A stretch of DNA of 64,000 nucleotides, taken from the NCBI GenBank assembly GCA_902622875.1, contig CACNRW010000002.1:1-64000 (forward strand), given 5' to 3'. Origin of the DNA: an uncultured SAR116 cluster alpha proteobacterium. Its GTDB lineage: Bacteria; Pseudomonadota; Alphaproteobacteria; Puniceispirillales; Marisalimonadaceae. The notes beneath the pieces are model-generated. The model was not told the origin of the DNA, ran no database searches, and worked only from the letters and a program-made list of their open reading frames with translations. Position numbers and translations under genes: made by a program. Numbering within the stretch: position 1 is the stretch's first letter; every line of letters begins with the position of its first letter. Shown here one piece after another: positions 53,699 through 61,502 of this stretch.

Positions 53699-53718
53699 TT
53701 ATATTGTTTTATATTGTT
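53699..53718. repeat. tandem 10-bp direct repeat in a divergent promoter region
   Basis: TTATATTGTT is repeated twice back to back (53699-53708 and 53709-53718) in the 143 bases between the SDR gene (minus) and the DUF2938 gene (plus). It is one helical turn long, as expected for tandem regulator contacts, but it could also be a chance AT-rich repeat. Confidence 0.35.
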
Positions 53719-53763
53719 AAAGAGTTCATTGCTATAAAAATTTAAATATAAAAAGGGCTTTTA

Positions 53764-54240
53764 ATGGAAATATTGAACATTGTAATTATTGGGATTATTT
53801 CATGTCTTGCGATGGATATTTGGCAGAGATTATTAAAAATTATGTATGACATAAATCCATCAGACTGGGCAATTGTTGGAAGATGGTATATATTATTAAT
53901 ATCAAAAGCAAAAATATATAATCCAATAATCGAAGAAGTGCCCCCAATAAAAAATGAATTAAGAATTGGATGGGTTGTTCATTACACTGTTGCGATTATG
54001 TATTCAATATTTTTCTTTATATTATTAAAATATAATATTTGTAATGCTTCAATTTTTAATGGATTTGTTTTTGGTTTGCTAAGTGTTGCTGTTCCTTGTT
54101 TTTTCTTTATGCCTGTTTTAGGTAAAGGTTTTCTGGGATTAAAAACGCCATCACCCTTTTTGTCTTGTACTTTAGCTATAGGCAGTCATGTAATTATTGG
54201 ATCGTCTATAGGTGTTTTATACCAATTATTTGGTTACTGA
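53764..54240 (+). CDS. DUF2938 family membrane protein
   Basis: A 158-residue protein with about four hydrophobic helices. The N-terminal GIISCLAMDIWQRLL, VGRWYI, the segment IGWVVHYTVAIMYS and the C-terminal pair of helices fit DUF2938, a family of unknown function. Probably in the inner membrane. An AAAGGG precedes the ATG. It is 29 bases upstream of the OtnC-like gene, so it may lie in the same transcript. No role in sugar-acid metabolism is known; membership in the operon could be incidental. Confidence 0.78.
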   Translation: MEILNIVIIGIISCLAMDIWQRLLKIMYDINPSDWAIVGRWYILLISKAKIYNPIIEEVPPIKNELRIGWVVHYTVAIMYSIFFFILLKYNICNASIFNGFVFGLLSVAVPCFFFMPVLGKGFLGLKTPSPFLSCTLAIGSHVIIGSSIGVLYQLFGY

Positions 54241-54269
54241 AATTAATATTAATAGGTTATATTTTATAA

Positions 54270-54917
54270 ATGAACGAAAATAAATTAAGAGAACAAATCT
54301 GTATTTTAGCGTCTTCAATGTTTGATAGGGGTATTACTCATGGATCAACAGGTAATATTTCAGTTCGTTTAGATAATGATGATTTACTGGTTACGCCTTC
54401 AGGATCTTCGTTTGGAAGGCTTGAACCAAATGATATAGTTAAAGTGACAAAGTTTGGTAAATTTATAGGATCCTTATCACCAACTAAGGAACTACCTCTT
54501 CACAAAGCTTTTTATGAAACAAGAGGCATGAAATCTGGTGCTGTAGTTCATCTTCATTCCACTCATTCTGTGGCTCTTTCTATGCTACCTGGAATAGATG
54601 AAGATAATGTATTACCATCTTACACACCATATTCAATAATGCTGTTAGGGAAAGTTAAGTTACTTCCCTTCTTTGTACCTGGTGACCCCAAAATGGGCGA
54701 TGCTATCAAAGGTCTTGCAGGTAAAAGGTCAGCAGTTTTGTTAGCTAATCATGGACCAGTTGTCTCAGGCAAAGATTTAGAATCTTCAGTTAATGCTATT
54801 GAAGAATTAGAGGCTACAGCAAAATTAGCTCTAATCTTAAAAGGTGCAGATGCAAAAGCATTAGATGTATCTCAAATAAACTCAGTTATAAAAAAATTTA
54901 ATGTAGAATGGGATTAA
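54270..54917 (+). CDS. otnC: class II aldolase, 3-oxo-tetronate 4-phosphate decarboxylase-like
   Basis: A 215-residue zinc class II aldolase/adducin-fold protein. GSTGNISVR (near 26-34), SPTKELPLHKAF (catalytic Glu), HLHSTHSVALS (zinc histidines near 88-92) and ANHGPVVSG (third histidine) are all present. OtnC decarboxylates 3-oxo-tetronate 4-phosphate to dihydroxyacetone phosphate and CO2. The next gene, 4 bases on, resembles OtnI, the classic partner, which supports the assignment. The OtnK kinase (DUF1537) that should act between them is not in this window. Confidence 0.86.
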   Translation: MNENKLREQICILASSMFDRGITHGSTGNISVRLDNDDLLVTPSGSSFGRLEPNDIVKVTKFGKFIGSLSPTKELPLHKAFYETRGMKSGAVVHLHSTHSVALSMLPGIDEDNVLPSYTPYSIMLLGKVKLLPFFVPGDPKMGDAIKGLAGKRSAVLLANHGPVVSGKDLESSVNAIEELEATAKLALILKGADAKALDVSQINSVIKKFNVEWD

Positions 54918-54921
54918 TATT

Positions 54922-55695
54922 ATGTATAAATTTTCTGCAAATTTAGGCCTTTTATGGAATGAATTTTCCCAGATAGATGCTATTTATAAAGCAAAAGACA
55001 ATGGATTTGATGCGGTTGAATTTCAATTTCCATATCAATATGACTCAAAAGACATAAAGAAAGCTTTAGATGAAGTTAATTTACCAGTAATCGGTATAAA
55101 CACTATAAAAGGTAATATTGAGGAAGGTGACAATGGTTTACTTGCAGTTCCTTCAAAAATATCTGAAGCAAGAGATGCTATAATTCAATCTTTTGAATAT
55201 GCTAAAGTTATTAAATCAAAAAATATTCATGCTATGGCAGGTGTAACCGATTTATCAACAAAATCTCTTGTGACTTTCATTGATAATTTAAAGTTTGCTA
55301 AGGACTTACTAAAAGATAGTGGTATAGGGCTAGTTATTGAACCTTTGAATTTAAAAGATAATCCAGGATACTTTTTAACTAAAGTAGAGCAAGCAAAAGA
55401 AATTTGTGAACTAGTTGGGTCAGATTCTGTTAAAATTATGTTTGATTTTTACCATGTTCAGATAAATCAAGGCAATGTCCTTAAAAGATTTAAAGAACAC
55501 TTACCTTTTATTGGTCATGTTCAAATAGCATCAGTACAGGATAGAGCGGAACCGGATAGTGGGGAATTAAACTTTAGTTATATTGTACCTGAAATATACA
55601 AAGTTGGATATAAAAGTATAGTTGGAGCTGAGTATAAACCAAAGACAACTACTGAAGCCGGGCTTACCTGGATGAAAAATTTTAAGAATAATTAA
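54922..55695 (+). CDS. otnI: hydroxypyruvate isomerase family, 2-oxo-tetronate isomerase-like
   Basis: A 257-residue TIM-barrel sugar isomerase of the Hyi/xylose-isomerase-like family. FSANLGLLWNEFSQIDAI, GFDAVEFQFPY, LVIEPLNLKDNPGYF (metal Glu), IMFDFYHVQINQGN, HVQIASVQDRAEPDSGELNF and GAEYKP are the family's motifs. OtnI isomerises 2-oxo-tetronate to 3-oxo-tetronate. Directly behind otnC (4-base gap). Hydroxypyruvate isomerase activity is the alternative. Confidence 0.86.
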   Translation: MYKFSANLGLLWNEFSQIDAIYKAKDNGFDAVEFQFPYQYDSKDIKKALDEVNLPVIGINTIKGNIEEGDNGLLAVPSKISEARDAIIQSFEYAKVIKSKNIHAMAGVTDLSTKSLVTFIDNLKFAKDLLKDSGIGLVIEPLNLKDNPGYFLTKVEQAKEICELVGSDSVKIMFDFYHVQINQGNVLKRFKEHLPFIGHVQIASVQDRAEPDSGELNFSYIVPEIYKVGYKSIVGAEYKPKTTTEAGLTWMKNFKNN

Positions 55696-55708
55696 GAGGT
55701 TTGATTAT

Positions 55709-56668
55709 ATGAAAGTTATAAGAGAGTTTGGACCTAATAATTTAAAAAATTCATCTTTGTGTTTTGGTACTATGCAATTTGGTGATGGAGCAAACGAAAA
55801 AGATAGTCAAGAAATGTATGAAGCTTGTCGTGATAAAGGTATAAACTTTTTTGATACTGCTTATGTATATACGGGAGGTAAGTCTGAATGTATTCTTGGT
55901 AATTTGATTAAAGAAGAAAGAGATAAGATAATTTTAATTACTAAGGCTGGATCAGTTGGTGGGTCTAGTGGTAAAAATATAAGATCACAGTTAGAGGAAA
56001 GTCTTAAAAGATTAAAGCAAGATTATGTAGATGTTTTTTTCTTACATCATTGGGATGATAATGTTCCATTAGAAGAAACATTTGAAACTCTTCAAAAACT
56101 TAAAGAGGAAGGAAAATTTTTTCAATTAGGTGCTTCAAATTTTTCTGCTTGGCAAGTAATGAAAGCTCAGTTAGTTGCGGAAAAAAATGGGTTCCCGTCA
56201 GTTGATATACTTCAACCCATGTACAACATTGTTAAAAGACAAGCAGAGGTAGAAATTCTTCCTATGTCACAAACTGAAAATATTGGCGTTATTAGCTATA
56301 GTCCATTGGGTGGCGGACTTCTTACTGGCAAATATAACTCATTTGATTCATCTAACAAAAATAGTTTAGGTAGACTTCATGATAATTCTAAATATAAAAA
56401 AAGATATGGACAAGATTGGATGTACGACGCAGCTAATTCACTCGTTAATTTAGCTAATGAATTAGATTATGACCCAATTGCTTTGGCTGTTGCTTGGGTA
56501 TCATATAATGATGCTATTACTGCGCCTATTGTAAGTGCAAGAAACTTAAAACAATTAAAACCATCACTCGATTCAATGGAAATTTCTTTAGATGAAGAAA
56601 CATATAATTTAATATCGAATATTAGCCCTACACCCCCTCCAGCCACTGATAGACTCGAAGAAGTTTGA
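55709..56668 (+). CDS. aldo/keto reductase
   Basis: A 319-residue (alpha/beta)8 NADPH reductase. The catalytic tetrad is present: Asp and Tyr in FFDTAYVYTGGKSE (near 48-55), Lys in LITKAG and His in FLHHWD. C-terminal ISYSPLGGGLLTGKY is the YajO/YghZ-like subgroup motif. It reduces a carbonyl or oxidises a sugar alcohol. It starts 13 bases after otnI and its last bases overlap the region ahead of the MBL gene, so all of 54.3-57.5 kb is probably one plus-strand operon. Substrate unknown. Confidence 0.91.
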   Translation: MKVIREFGPNNLKNSSLCFGTMQFGDGANEKDSQEMYEACRDKGINFFDTAYVYTGGKSECILGNLIKEERDKIILITKAGSVGGSSGKNIRSQLEESLKRLKQDYVDVFFLHHWDDNVPLEETFETLQKLKEEGKFFQLGASNFSAWQVMKAQLVAEKNGFPSVDILQPMYNIVKRQAEVEILPMSQTENIGVISYSPLGGGLLTGKYNSFDSSNKNSLGRLHDNSKYKKRYGQDWMYDAANSLVNLANELDYDPIALAVAWVSYNDAITAPIVSARNLKQLKPSLDSMEISLDEETYNLISNISPTPPPATDRLEEV

Positions 56669-56688
56669 TCTTTAAAGGAGAAATTAAA

Positions 56689-57504
56689 GTGGATACAGTT
56701 TTAGAGAAACAATGGGAAGTATATGCTTTAAAATATGCAGAAAGAACAGATAGGACCAGAAAAGAAAGCTTCATATTTGATGATCATTCCCACGAAGCTC
56801 ATACGATTGATTATTTCATATGGGCCCTGAAATCAAACAAAGATATTATTATAGTTGACACTGGTTATGATTATGATGAGGCCAAAAGAAGAAATAGGCC
56901 AATTGATAGGTCACCATCTGAGGCTCTTAAAGCAATAAATATTGATGCCAGTCAAGTGACTGATGTTATTATAACACATTTACATTATGATCATGCAGGG
57001 GGATTAATTGAGTTTCCTAATGCAAAGTTTCATTTGCAAGAATCAGAAATGGCGTATGCAACTGGACCTTGTATGTGTCACGAAACAATAAAAATACCCT
57101 TCACTGGAGAACATGTATGCCATATGGTAAAAAATGTTTTTTCAGGAAGAGTTATATTTTATAATGGAATTGGAGCAATTCAACCTGGAGTAACCACTCA
57201 CCTTATTGGAGGACACTCAAGAGGATTACAGTCAGTAAGAGTTAAAACTGAAAACGGATATATGTGTTTAGCATCAGATGCCACTCACTTTTATGAAAAT
57301 TTTCTCACAGGTAAACCTTTTCCGATTGTTGTGGATCTTGAAAATATGCTCAATGGTTTTAAAATCATCAGAAAGTTAGCTTCTAAGGACGAACTGGTAA
57401 TACCAGGTCATGATCCACTTTTAAGAAAATTTTTTCCAAACGAAGGAAAATCAGGTTTTGTATGGCGTTTAGATAGAGGACCAGATAAGCCTATGATTTT
57501 TTAA
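56689..57504 (+). CDS. MBL-fold hydrolase, AHL lactonase (AttM/AiiB)-like
   Basis: A 271-residue metallo-beta-lactamase-fold protein. The dinuclear zinc motif HLHYDHAGG (HxHxDH) is near 107-115, GGHSRGLQSV carries the next histidine, and SDATHFY and IPGHDPLL supply the bridging Asp and final His. Length and IIVDTGYDYDEAKRR suggest the N-acyl homoserine lactonase family, but many such homologues hydrolyse other lactones, such as sugar lactones. I use GTG at 56689 since AAGGAG precedes it; an in-frame TTG lies upstream. Its last 14 bases overlap the convergent SAF-type gene. Confidence 0.88.
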   Translation: MDTVLEKQWEVYALKYAERTDRTRKESFIFDDHSHEAHTIDYFIWALKSNKDIIIVDTGYDYDEAKRRNRPIDRSPSEALKAINIDASQVTDVIITHLHYDHAGGLIEFPNAKFHLQESEMAYATGPCMCHETIKIPFTGEHVCHMVKNVFSGRVIFYNGIGAIQPGVTTHLIGGHSRGLQSVRVKTENGYMCLASDATHFYENFLTGKPFPIVVDLENMLNGFKIIRKLASKDELVIPGHDPLLRKFFPNEGKSGFVWRLDRGPDKPMIF

Positions 57505-58801
57505 GATCCTTTTCCATTTTTCTTCTGTATGAAATTGCAGGATCATTTGATGAAAAATCAACATCATTCCATGTAATTATTTTATTTTCTTCAATTTCAT
57601 TTTTAAGTTTAATTCCATGAGCTAGTCCAATAGGAAGAGCTTCCATAGATAATGATAGTTTTGATGGTACAAGTTTGCCCCATACAGTTGCTCCACCTTC
57701 TCCATCAAGAATTTCACTTTTTTTCAAATTTTTCTTAGTTGTTGATACAACATCTCCAGTAAACTTTTTGGTTTGTCCCGTTGCCTGATTTAACAATGCA
57801 GCTGAAAAAACTGATATATTAAGCTCCATCCCTATGAGGTGAAAAGGTTTATACATCGCAGAATATTTTCCAGTATCATCAGTATTCATTCCATATTGTT
57901 TGAAACAAGACGCTGCATAATCATTTTGGGCTTCTAACACGGCATACACGCCCCAACGTAAATCTTTAAATACAGGTCGACCATCTCTTTCAAGTGAAGA
58001 CACAACTTCAACTTGTCCATTCTTTTCTAACAAACCACCAAATTCTAATGGTTTTAAAATATTTGCAAGATCGTCCATTCCACATGGAGGAAATAATAGA
58101 CCATCAGTAGGGACTTCTAGATCACATGCATTAGCTATGGCAGCCATTTCCAATCCAGATTTAGTTCCATCTAAAAATGAGTTGAACATTTTTGGGTTCA
58201 TTCCTGCTTTTCTTGCTTCTTCGTGGGTCAAGCCGTAGTAATCCCATACCGTGTCAGGTGATGATTTGTGGTATATTGGTTGATATCTGGTTCCTTTACC
58301 TGCGCTAGTTACATTAAAGCCAGAAGCTCTTGCCCATTCAACTATTTCTGCAGTTAGGGCAGGTTGATCTCCATAAGCCATAGAATAAACAACTCCTACA
58401 GAATGAGCCTCTTTAGCTAAAGCTGCTCCAGCCAAGACATCTGCTTCAACATTTACCATTATTATATGTTTACCATTTTGAAAAGCTTGTCTTGCATGTT
58501 CAATACCTGCTGCAGGAAATCCTGTTGCCTCAATAACTACCTCTACTTCATTTAATTTTATCGCATCAGCACCTGTATCAACAAATTTTGTTTTGTTAAT
58601 TAAATCTTCACTCCAACCAACGTTTTTACAAGCTTTTACGGCATTGTCAGGTTTTAGATCTGCAATTACTAAAACTTCAATTCCCGTAGTGCTTGGAACT
58701 TGACTTAAAAACATTGAACCAAATTTACCAGCTCCTATTAGAGCTACCTTGACAGGGTTATCATTATCAATTCTTTTTTTAATCGCATTTTGTAAAAACA
58801 T
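57491..58801 (-). CDS. NAD(P)-dependent oxidoreductase with C-terminal SAF domain
   Basis: A 436-residue protein: an N-terminal Rossmann domain (VALIGAGKFGSMFLSQ, EATGFPAAGIEHARQAF, HIIMVNVEADVLAG) as in homoserine-dehydrogenase-like enzymes, and a C-terminal SAF-like part (LPIGLAHGIKLKNEIEENKIITWNDVDF). Proteins of this layout are found beside sugar-acid catabolic genes in proteobacteria, but their reaction is not firmly established. Its stop overlaps the MBL gene and it is 10 bases below the tyrosine phosphatase gene. Confidence 0.84.
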   Translation of the reverse strand: MFLQNAIKKRIDNDNPVKVALIGAGKFGSMFLSQVPSTTGIEVLVIADLKPDNAVKACKNVGWSEDLINKTKFVDTGADAIKLNEVEVVIEATGFPAAGIEHARQAFQNGKHIIMVNVEADVLAGAALAKEAHSVGVVYSMAYGDQPALTAEIVEWARASGFNVTSAGKGTRYQPIYHKSSPDTVWDYYGLTHEEARKAGMNPKMFNSFLDGTKSGLEMAAIANACDLEVPTDGLLFPPCGMDDLANILKPLEFGGLLEKNGQVEVVSSLERDGRPVFKDLRWGVYAVLEAQNDYAASCFKQYGMNTDDTGKYSAMYKPFHLIGMELNISVFSAALLNQATGQTKKFTGDVVSTTKKNLKKSEILDGEGGATVWGKLVPSKLSLSMEALPIGLAHGIKLKNEIEENKIITWNDVDFSSNDPAISYRRKMEKDLKKS

Positions 58802-58811
58802 TTTCTACCTA

Positions 58812-59558
58812 TCAATTGGAATATTGTTTTTTTAATTTAGCAATATCATTTCTATCAAAATGAAGTTCTTTTATAAAATAATTTTCTAAAGTTTTATATT
58901 TACTTTCAATTTCATTAATTGCTGATAATAAGTATGTTTTTTTTACTTTTCCAAGAGTGCTTAACATAGTTTTTGTTACCTGAAGGTTATCATAACTAGA
59001 AGTGGTTGTTTGTTCAGCTGTGGCAGCTTTCGTAGTCAATAATTTATTTGATAATAAATAGTTTTTATAAATCAGTTCCATAGAACTGTTTAATATTCTT
59101 TGAATAATAAAACTTGCTATACCAGTCCTATCTTTTCCAGCAGAGCAATGAAAAACTACTGAGTTATTATCAGAATTTAGCAAAATCTTAATAAATTCTT
59201 TCCATACATGTTTGTGATTATTTATATATAATTTGTAACTCTCTTCCATAACTTTTTCATAGGTTCTTACATTATCACCGTCTATTTTTTTTTGTGTAAC
59301 CATTCTACTTAGAGTGCTAGCTGATATTGGAAGACTTATATATTTACTTAGTAATGTTTTTGATAAATTATCTGGAGCTTTATTTATTTCCTTAGGATCT
59401 CTAAAGTCAATAATAGCGGATGGATTTAGCGTTTCTAAATTAATAATATCTTCTTGATTTAGAGTGCTTAACTTTGCACATCTAAATAATAAATTTGTCT
59501 TCATATTGGAGCCAATAGCTACATCTCTAAAATTTGCAACTGAGTTTATTGTTAACAA
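58812..59558 (-). CDS. tyrosine phosphatase family protein (DSP-like)
   Basis: A 248-residue cysteine phosphatase. The signature HCSAGKDRTG contains the nucleophile C138 and R144 (Cx5R); IIDFRDPKEI and the N-terminal SVANFRDVA are typical of the Y_phosphatase3/MptpB-like family. Substrates may be phosphotyrosine proteins or phosphoinositides. Start is a TTG behind AAGGAA; no ATG fits. It sits between the SAF-type oxidoreductase and the PhyH-like dioxygenase, an unusual place for a phosphatase. Confidence 0.87.
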   Translation of the reverse strand: MLTINSVANFRDVAIGSNMKTNLLFRCAKLSTLNQEDIINLETLNPSAIIDFRDPKEINKAPDNLSKTLLSKYISLPISASTLSRMVTQKKIDGDNVRTYEKVMEESYKLYINNHKHVWKEFIKILLNSDNNSVVFHCSAGKDRTGIASFIIQRILNSSMELIYKNYLLSNKLLTTKAATAEQTTTSSYDNLQVTKTMLSTLGKVKKTYLLSAINEIESKYKTLENYFIKELHFDRNDIAKLKKQYSN

Positions 59559-59591
59559 AATTAAATATTCCTTGATAGAAAGTATTAATGT

Positions 59592-60392
59592 TTACTCAGC
59601 GGCACTAACGTTTTCGCTTATTAATTCGTTTAAACAATTGTCACTAAGTTTAGAAATAGGTGCAAAGTCTCTGTGAGCTATCCATTCGTCACGCTTAAAT
59701 TTTTGTATATGGTTGTCAACATGGCATAATGAGAGGTAGACAATACTTCTTCCAAATGGAGAAATATTTGGTGGACTTGCATGCACTAAAAGTGAAGAAA
59801 ACATAAGCATGCTTCCTGCAGGTCCTGTCGGCGCAACACAGCCGCCTCTTTCAGCTAACTCAAGGACTTTTTTATTATCTAAAGTCCATAAAGGGTAACT
59901 GGTTGTCTCGAGGTCGTGACCTGCGTCTATAACGCCAGACTTATGACTTCCAGGAATAAATAACAACGGACCATTTGCAGCCGTTACATCATCTAAAAAA
60001 ACTGCTATATTCATAGCTCTTGGCTCTGGCATACCATCATCTCTTTTCCAGGTGCCATAATCTTGGTGCCATTGCCATACAGCTCCGTCAAATGCAGCTT
60101 TTGCATTTAACTTAAACTGATGCATATAAATATCTCCTTGCAATACTTGAGAAACAGGATCAATTAATCTGGGATGTGCACCTAATCTTCTAAAAGCTTC
60201 ATTATATTTATGAGCAGCAAATGCTGTACGTGCAACTCCAGAACTTTCTTTCCAAACTTCTTTTCTATCTTGTAAATAAACTTTTTCTGCTTCCTCTTTT
60301 AAAAGTAAAGCTTCATCTTTGCTAAACATTTCTGGAAAAAACAAATAACCATCTTCATCAAATTTTTTTAAATCAGTGTCATTCAAAAACAT
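59592..60392 (-). CDS. phytanoyl-CoA dioxygenase (PhyH) family protein
   Basis: A 266-residue Fe(II)/2-oxoglutarate oxygenase. Iron ligands His and Asp are in WQWHQDYGTWKRDDG (near 116), the second His in LVHASPPN, and the 2-oxoglutarate arginine in FGRSIVYLSL. The N-terminal FDEDGYLFFPEMFSKDEALLLKEE is the PhyH start. The ATG at 60392 is used because GGGAGAG precedes it. It may hydroxylate an acyl-CoA, an ectoine-like solute or another small molecule; no ectoine genes are in this window. Confidence 0.89.
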   Translation of the reverse strand: MFLNDTDLKKFDEDGYLFFPEMFSKDEALLLKEEAEKVYLQDRKEVWKESSGVARTAFAAHKYNEAFRRLGAHPRLIDPVSQVLQGDIYMHQFKLNAKAAFDGAVWQWHQDYGTWKRDDGMPEPRAMNIAVFLDDVTAANGPLLFIPGSHKSGVIDAGHDLETTSYPLWTLDNKKVLELAERGGCVAPTGPAGSMLMFSSLLVHASPPNISPFGRSIVYLSLCHVDNHIQKFKRDEWIAHRDFAPISKLSDNCLNELISENVSAAE

Positions 60393-60526
60393 TTTTATCT
60401 CTCCCATCTAATAATTATCTTTAATCATATAAAAAAAATAAGTTTATGTAATTAAAATAATTGAAGAATTTATTATTAGCGTGTTAAATGATTATTCTAT
60501 TTTTGAATAAAACATAGGAGACAAAT

Positions 60527-61492
60527 TTGTCACTTCTTCCTCCATTAGATAAACTTAAAATACCAGTAATAGGTTCCCCACTTTTTATCATTTCAAATCC
60601 TGATCTTGTGATTGCTCAATGTAAAGCGGGTGTAATTGGCTCATTCCCCTGTTTGAATGCTAGAGAAGGAGAAGGTGAACCAAACATGTTAGAGATTTGG
60701 TTAAAGAAAATAAATGATGAATTAGACAAGCATAACCAAAAAAATCCAGATAATCCAGCAGCGCCATATGCAGTAAATCATATCGTACACAAGTCTAACA
60801 TAAGATTAGAAAAAGACATTGATATTTGTGCAAAATGGAAAGCTCCTGTATGGATAACATCTTTAGGTGCTAGACCAGAAGTGAATAAAGTTGCACATGA
60901 AGCTAATGGTATAGTTTTGCATGACATTATTAATAATTTTTTTGCAAAAAAAGCAATTGATAAAGGAGCTGACGGTTTAGTTGCTGTAGCCGCTGGTGCA
61001 GGTGGTCATGCTGGAACTTTATCACCTTTTGCATTAATCCAAGAAATTCGGGAATGGTTTGATGGTCCTCTTTTATTATCTGGTTCAATAGCAAATGGTG
61101 GAGCTGTTCTTGCAGCACAAGCTATGGGAGCTGATCTTGCGTATATAGGTTCTGCATTCATTGCTACTAATGAAGCTAATGCGGATCAAAGGTATAAAGA
61201 AATGATTACTCAATCAAACGCTGATGATATTGTTTATACAAATCTATTTACAGGAGTTCATGGTAATTACTTAAAGGGGTCTATTAAGGCACAAGGACTT
61301 GATCCTGACAACTTGGAAGAGAGTGATTCAAGTAAGATGAATTTTAGCTCAGGTTCATCAAAGCCAAAAAGTTGGAAAGAGATTTGGGGTTCTGGTCAAG
61401 GTATTTCTGCAGTTAAGAGTATTTTACCAGCAAGTAAGTTAGTTGAAAGAATTAATAACGAATACATGGAAGCAAAAAAAACATTAATATAG
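60527..61492 (+). CDS. nitronate monooxygenase (2-nitropropane dioxygenase) family
   Basis: A 321-residue FMN TIM-barrel oxidoreductase. PVIGSPLFIISNPDLVIAQ, GVIGSFPCLNAR, GLVAVAAGAGGHAG (flavin phosphate region) and LLLSGSIANGGAV-AAQAMGADLAYIGSAFIAT are the family's blocks. Members oxidise nitronates or act as enoyl reductases. TTG start supported by AGGAG. The FadB-type gene follows after 10 bases, suggesting a shared transcript and perhaps a role in acyl-CoA metabolism. Confidence 0.9.
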   Translation: MSLLPPLDKLKIPVIGSPLFIISNPDLVIAQCKAGVIGSFPCLNAREGEGEPNMLEIWLKKINDELDKHNQKNPDNPAAPYAVNHIVHKSNIRLEKDIDICAKWKAPVWITSLGARPEVNKVAHEANGIVLHDIINNFFAKKAIDKGADGLVAVAAGAGGHAGTLSPFALIQEIREWFDGPLLLSGSIANGGAVLAAQAMGADLAYIGSAFIATNEANADQRYKEMITQSNADDIVYTNLFTGVHGNYLKGSIKAQGLDPDNLEESDSSKMNFSSGSSKPKSWKEIWGSGQGISAVKSILPASKLVERINNEYMEAKKTLI

Positions 61493-61502
61493 TGAGGTTA
61501 GA

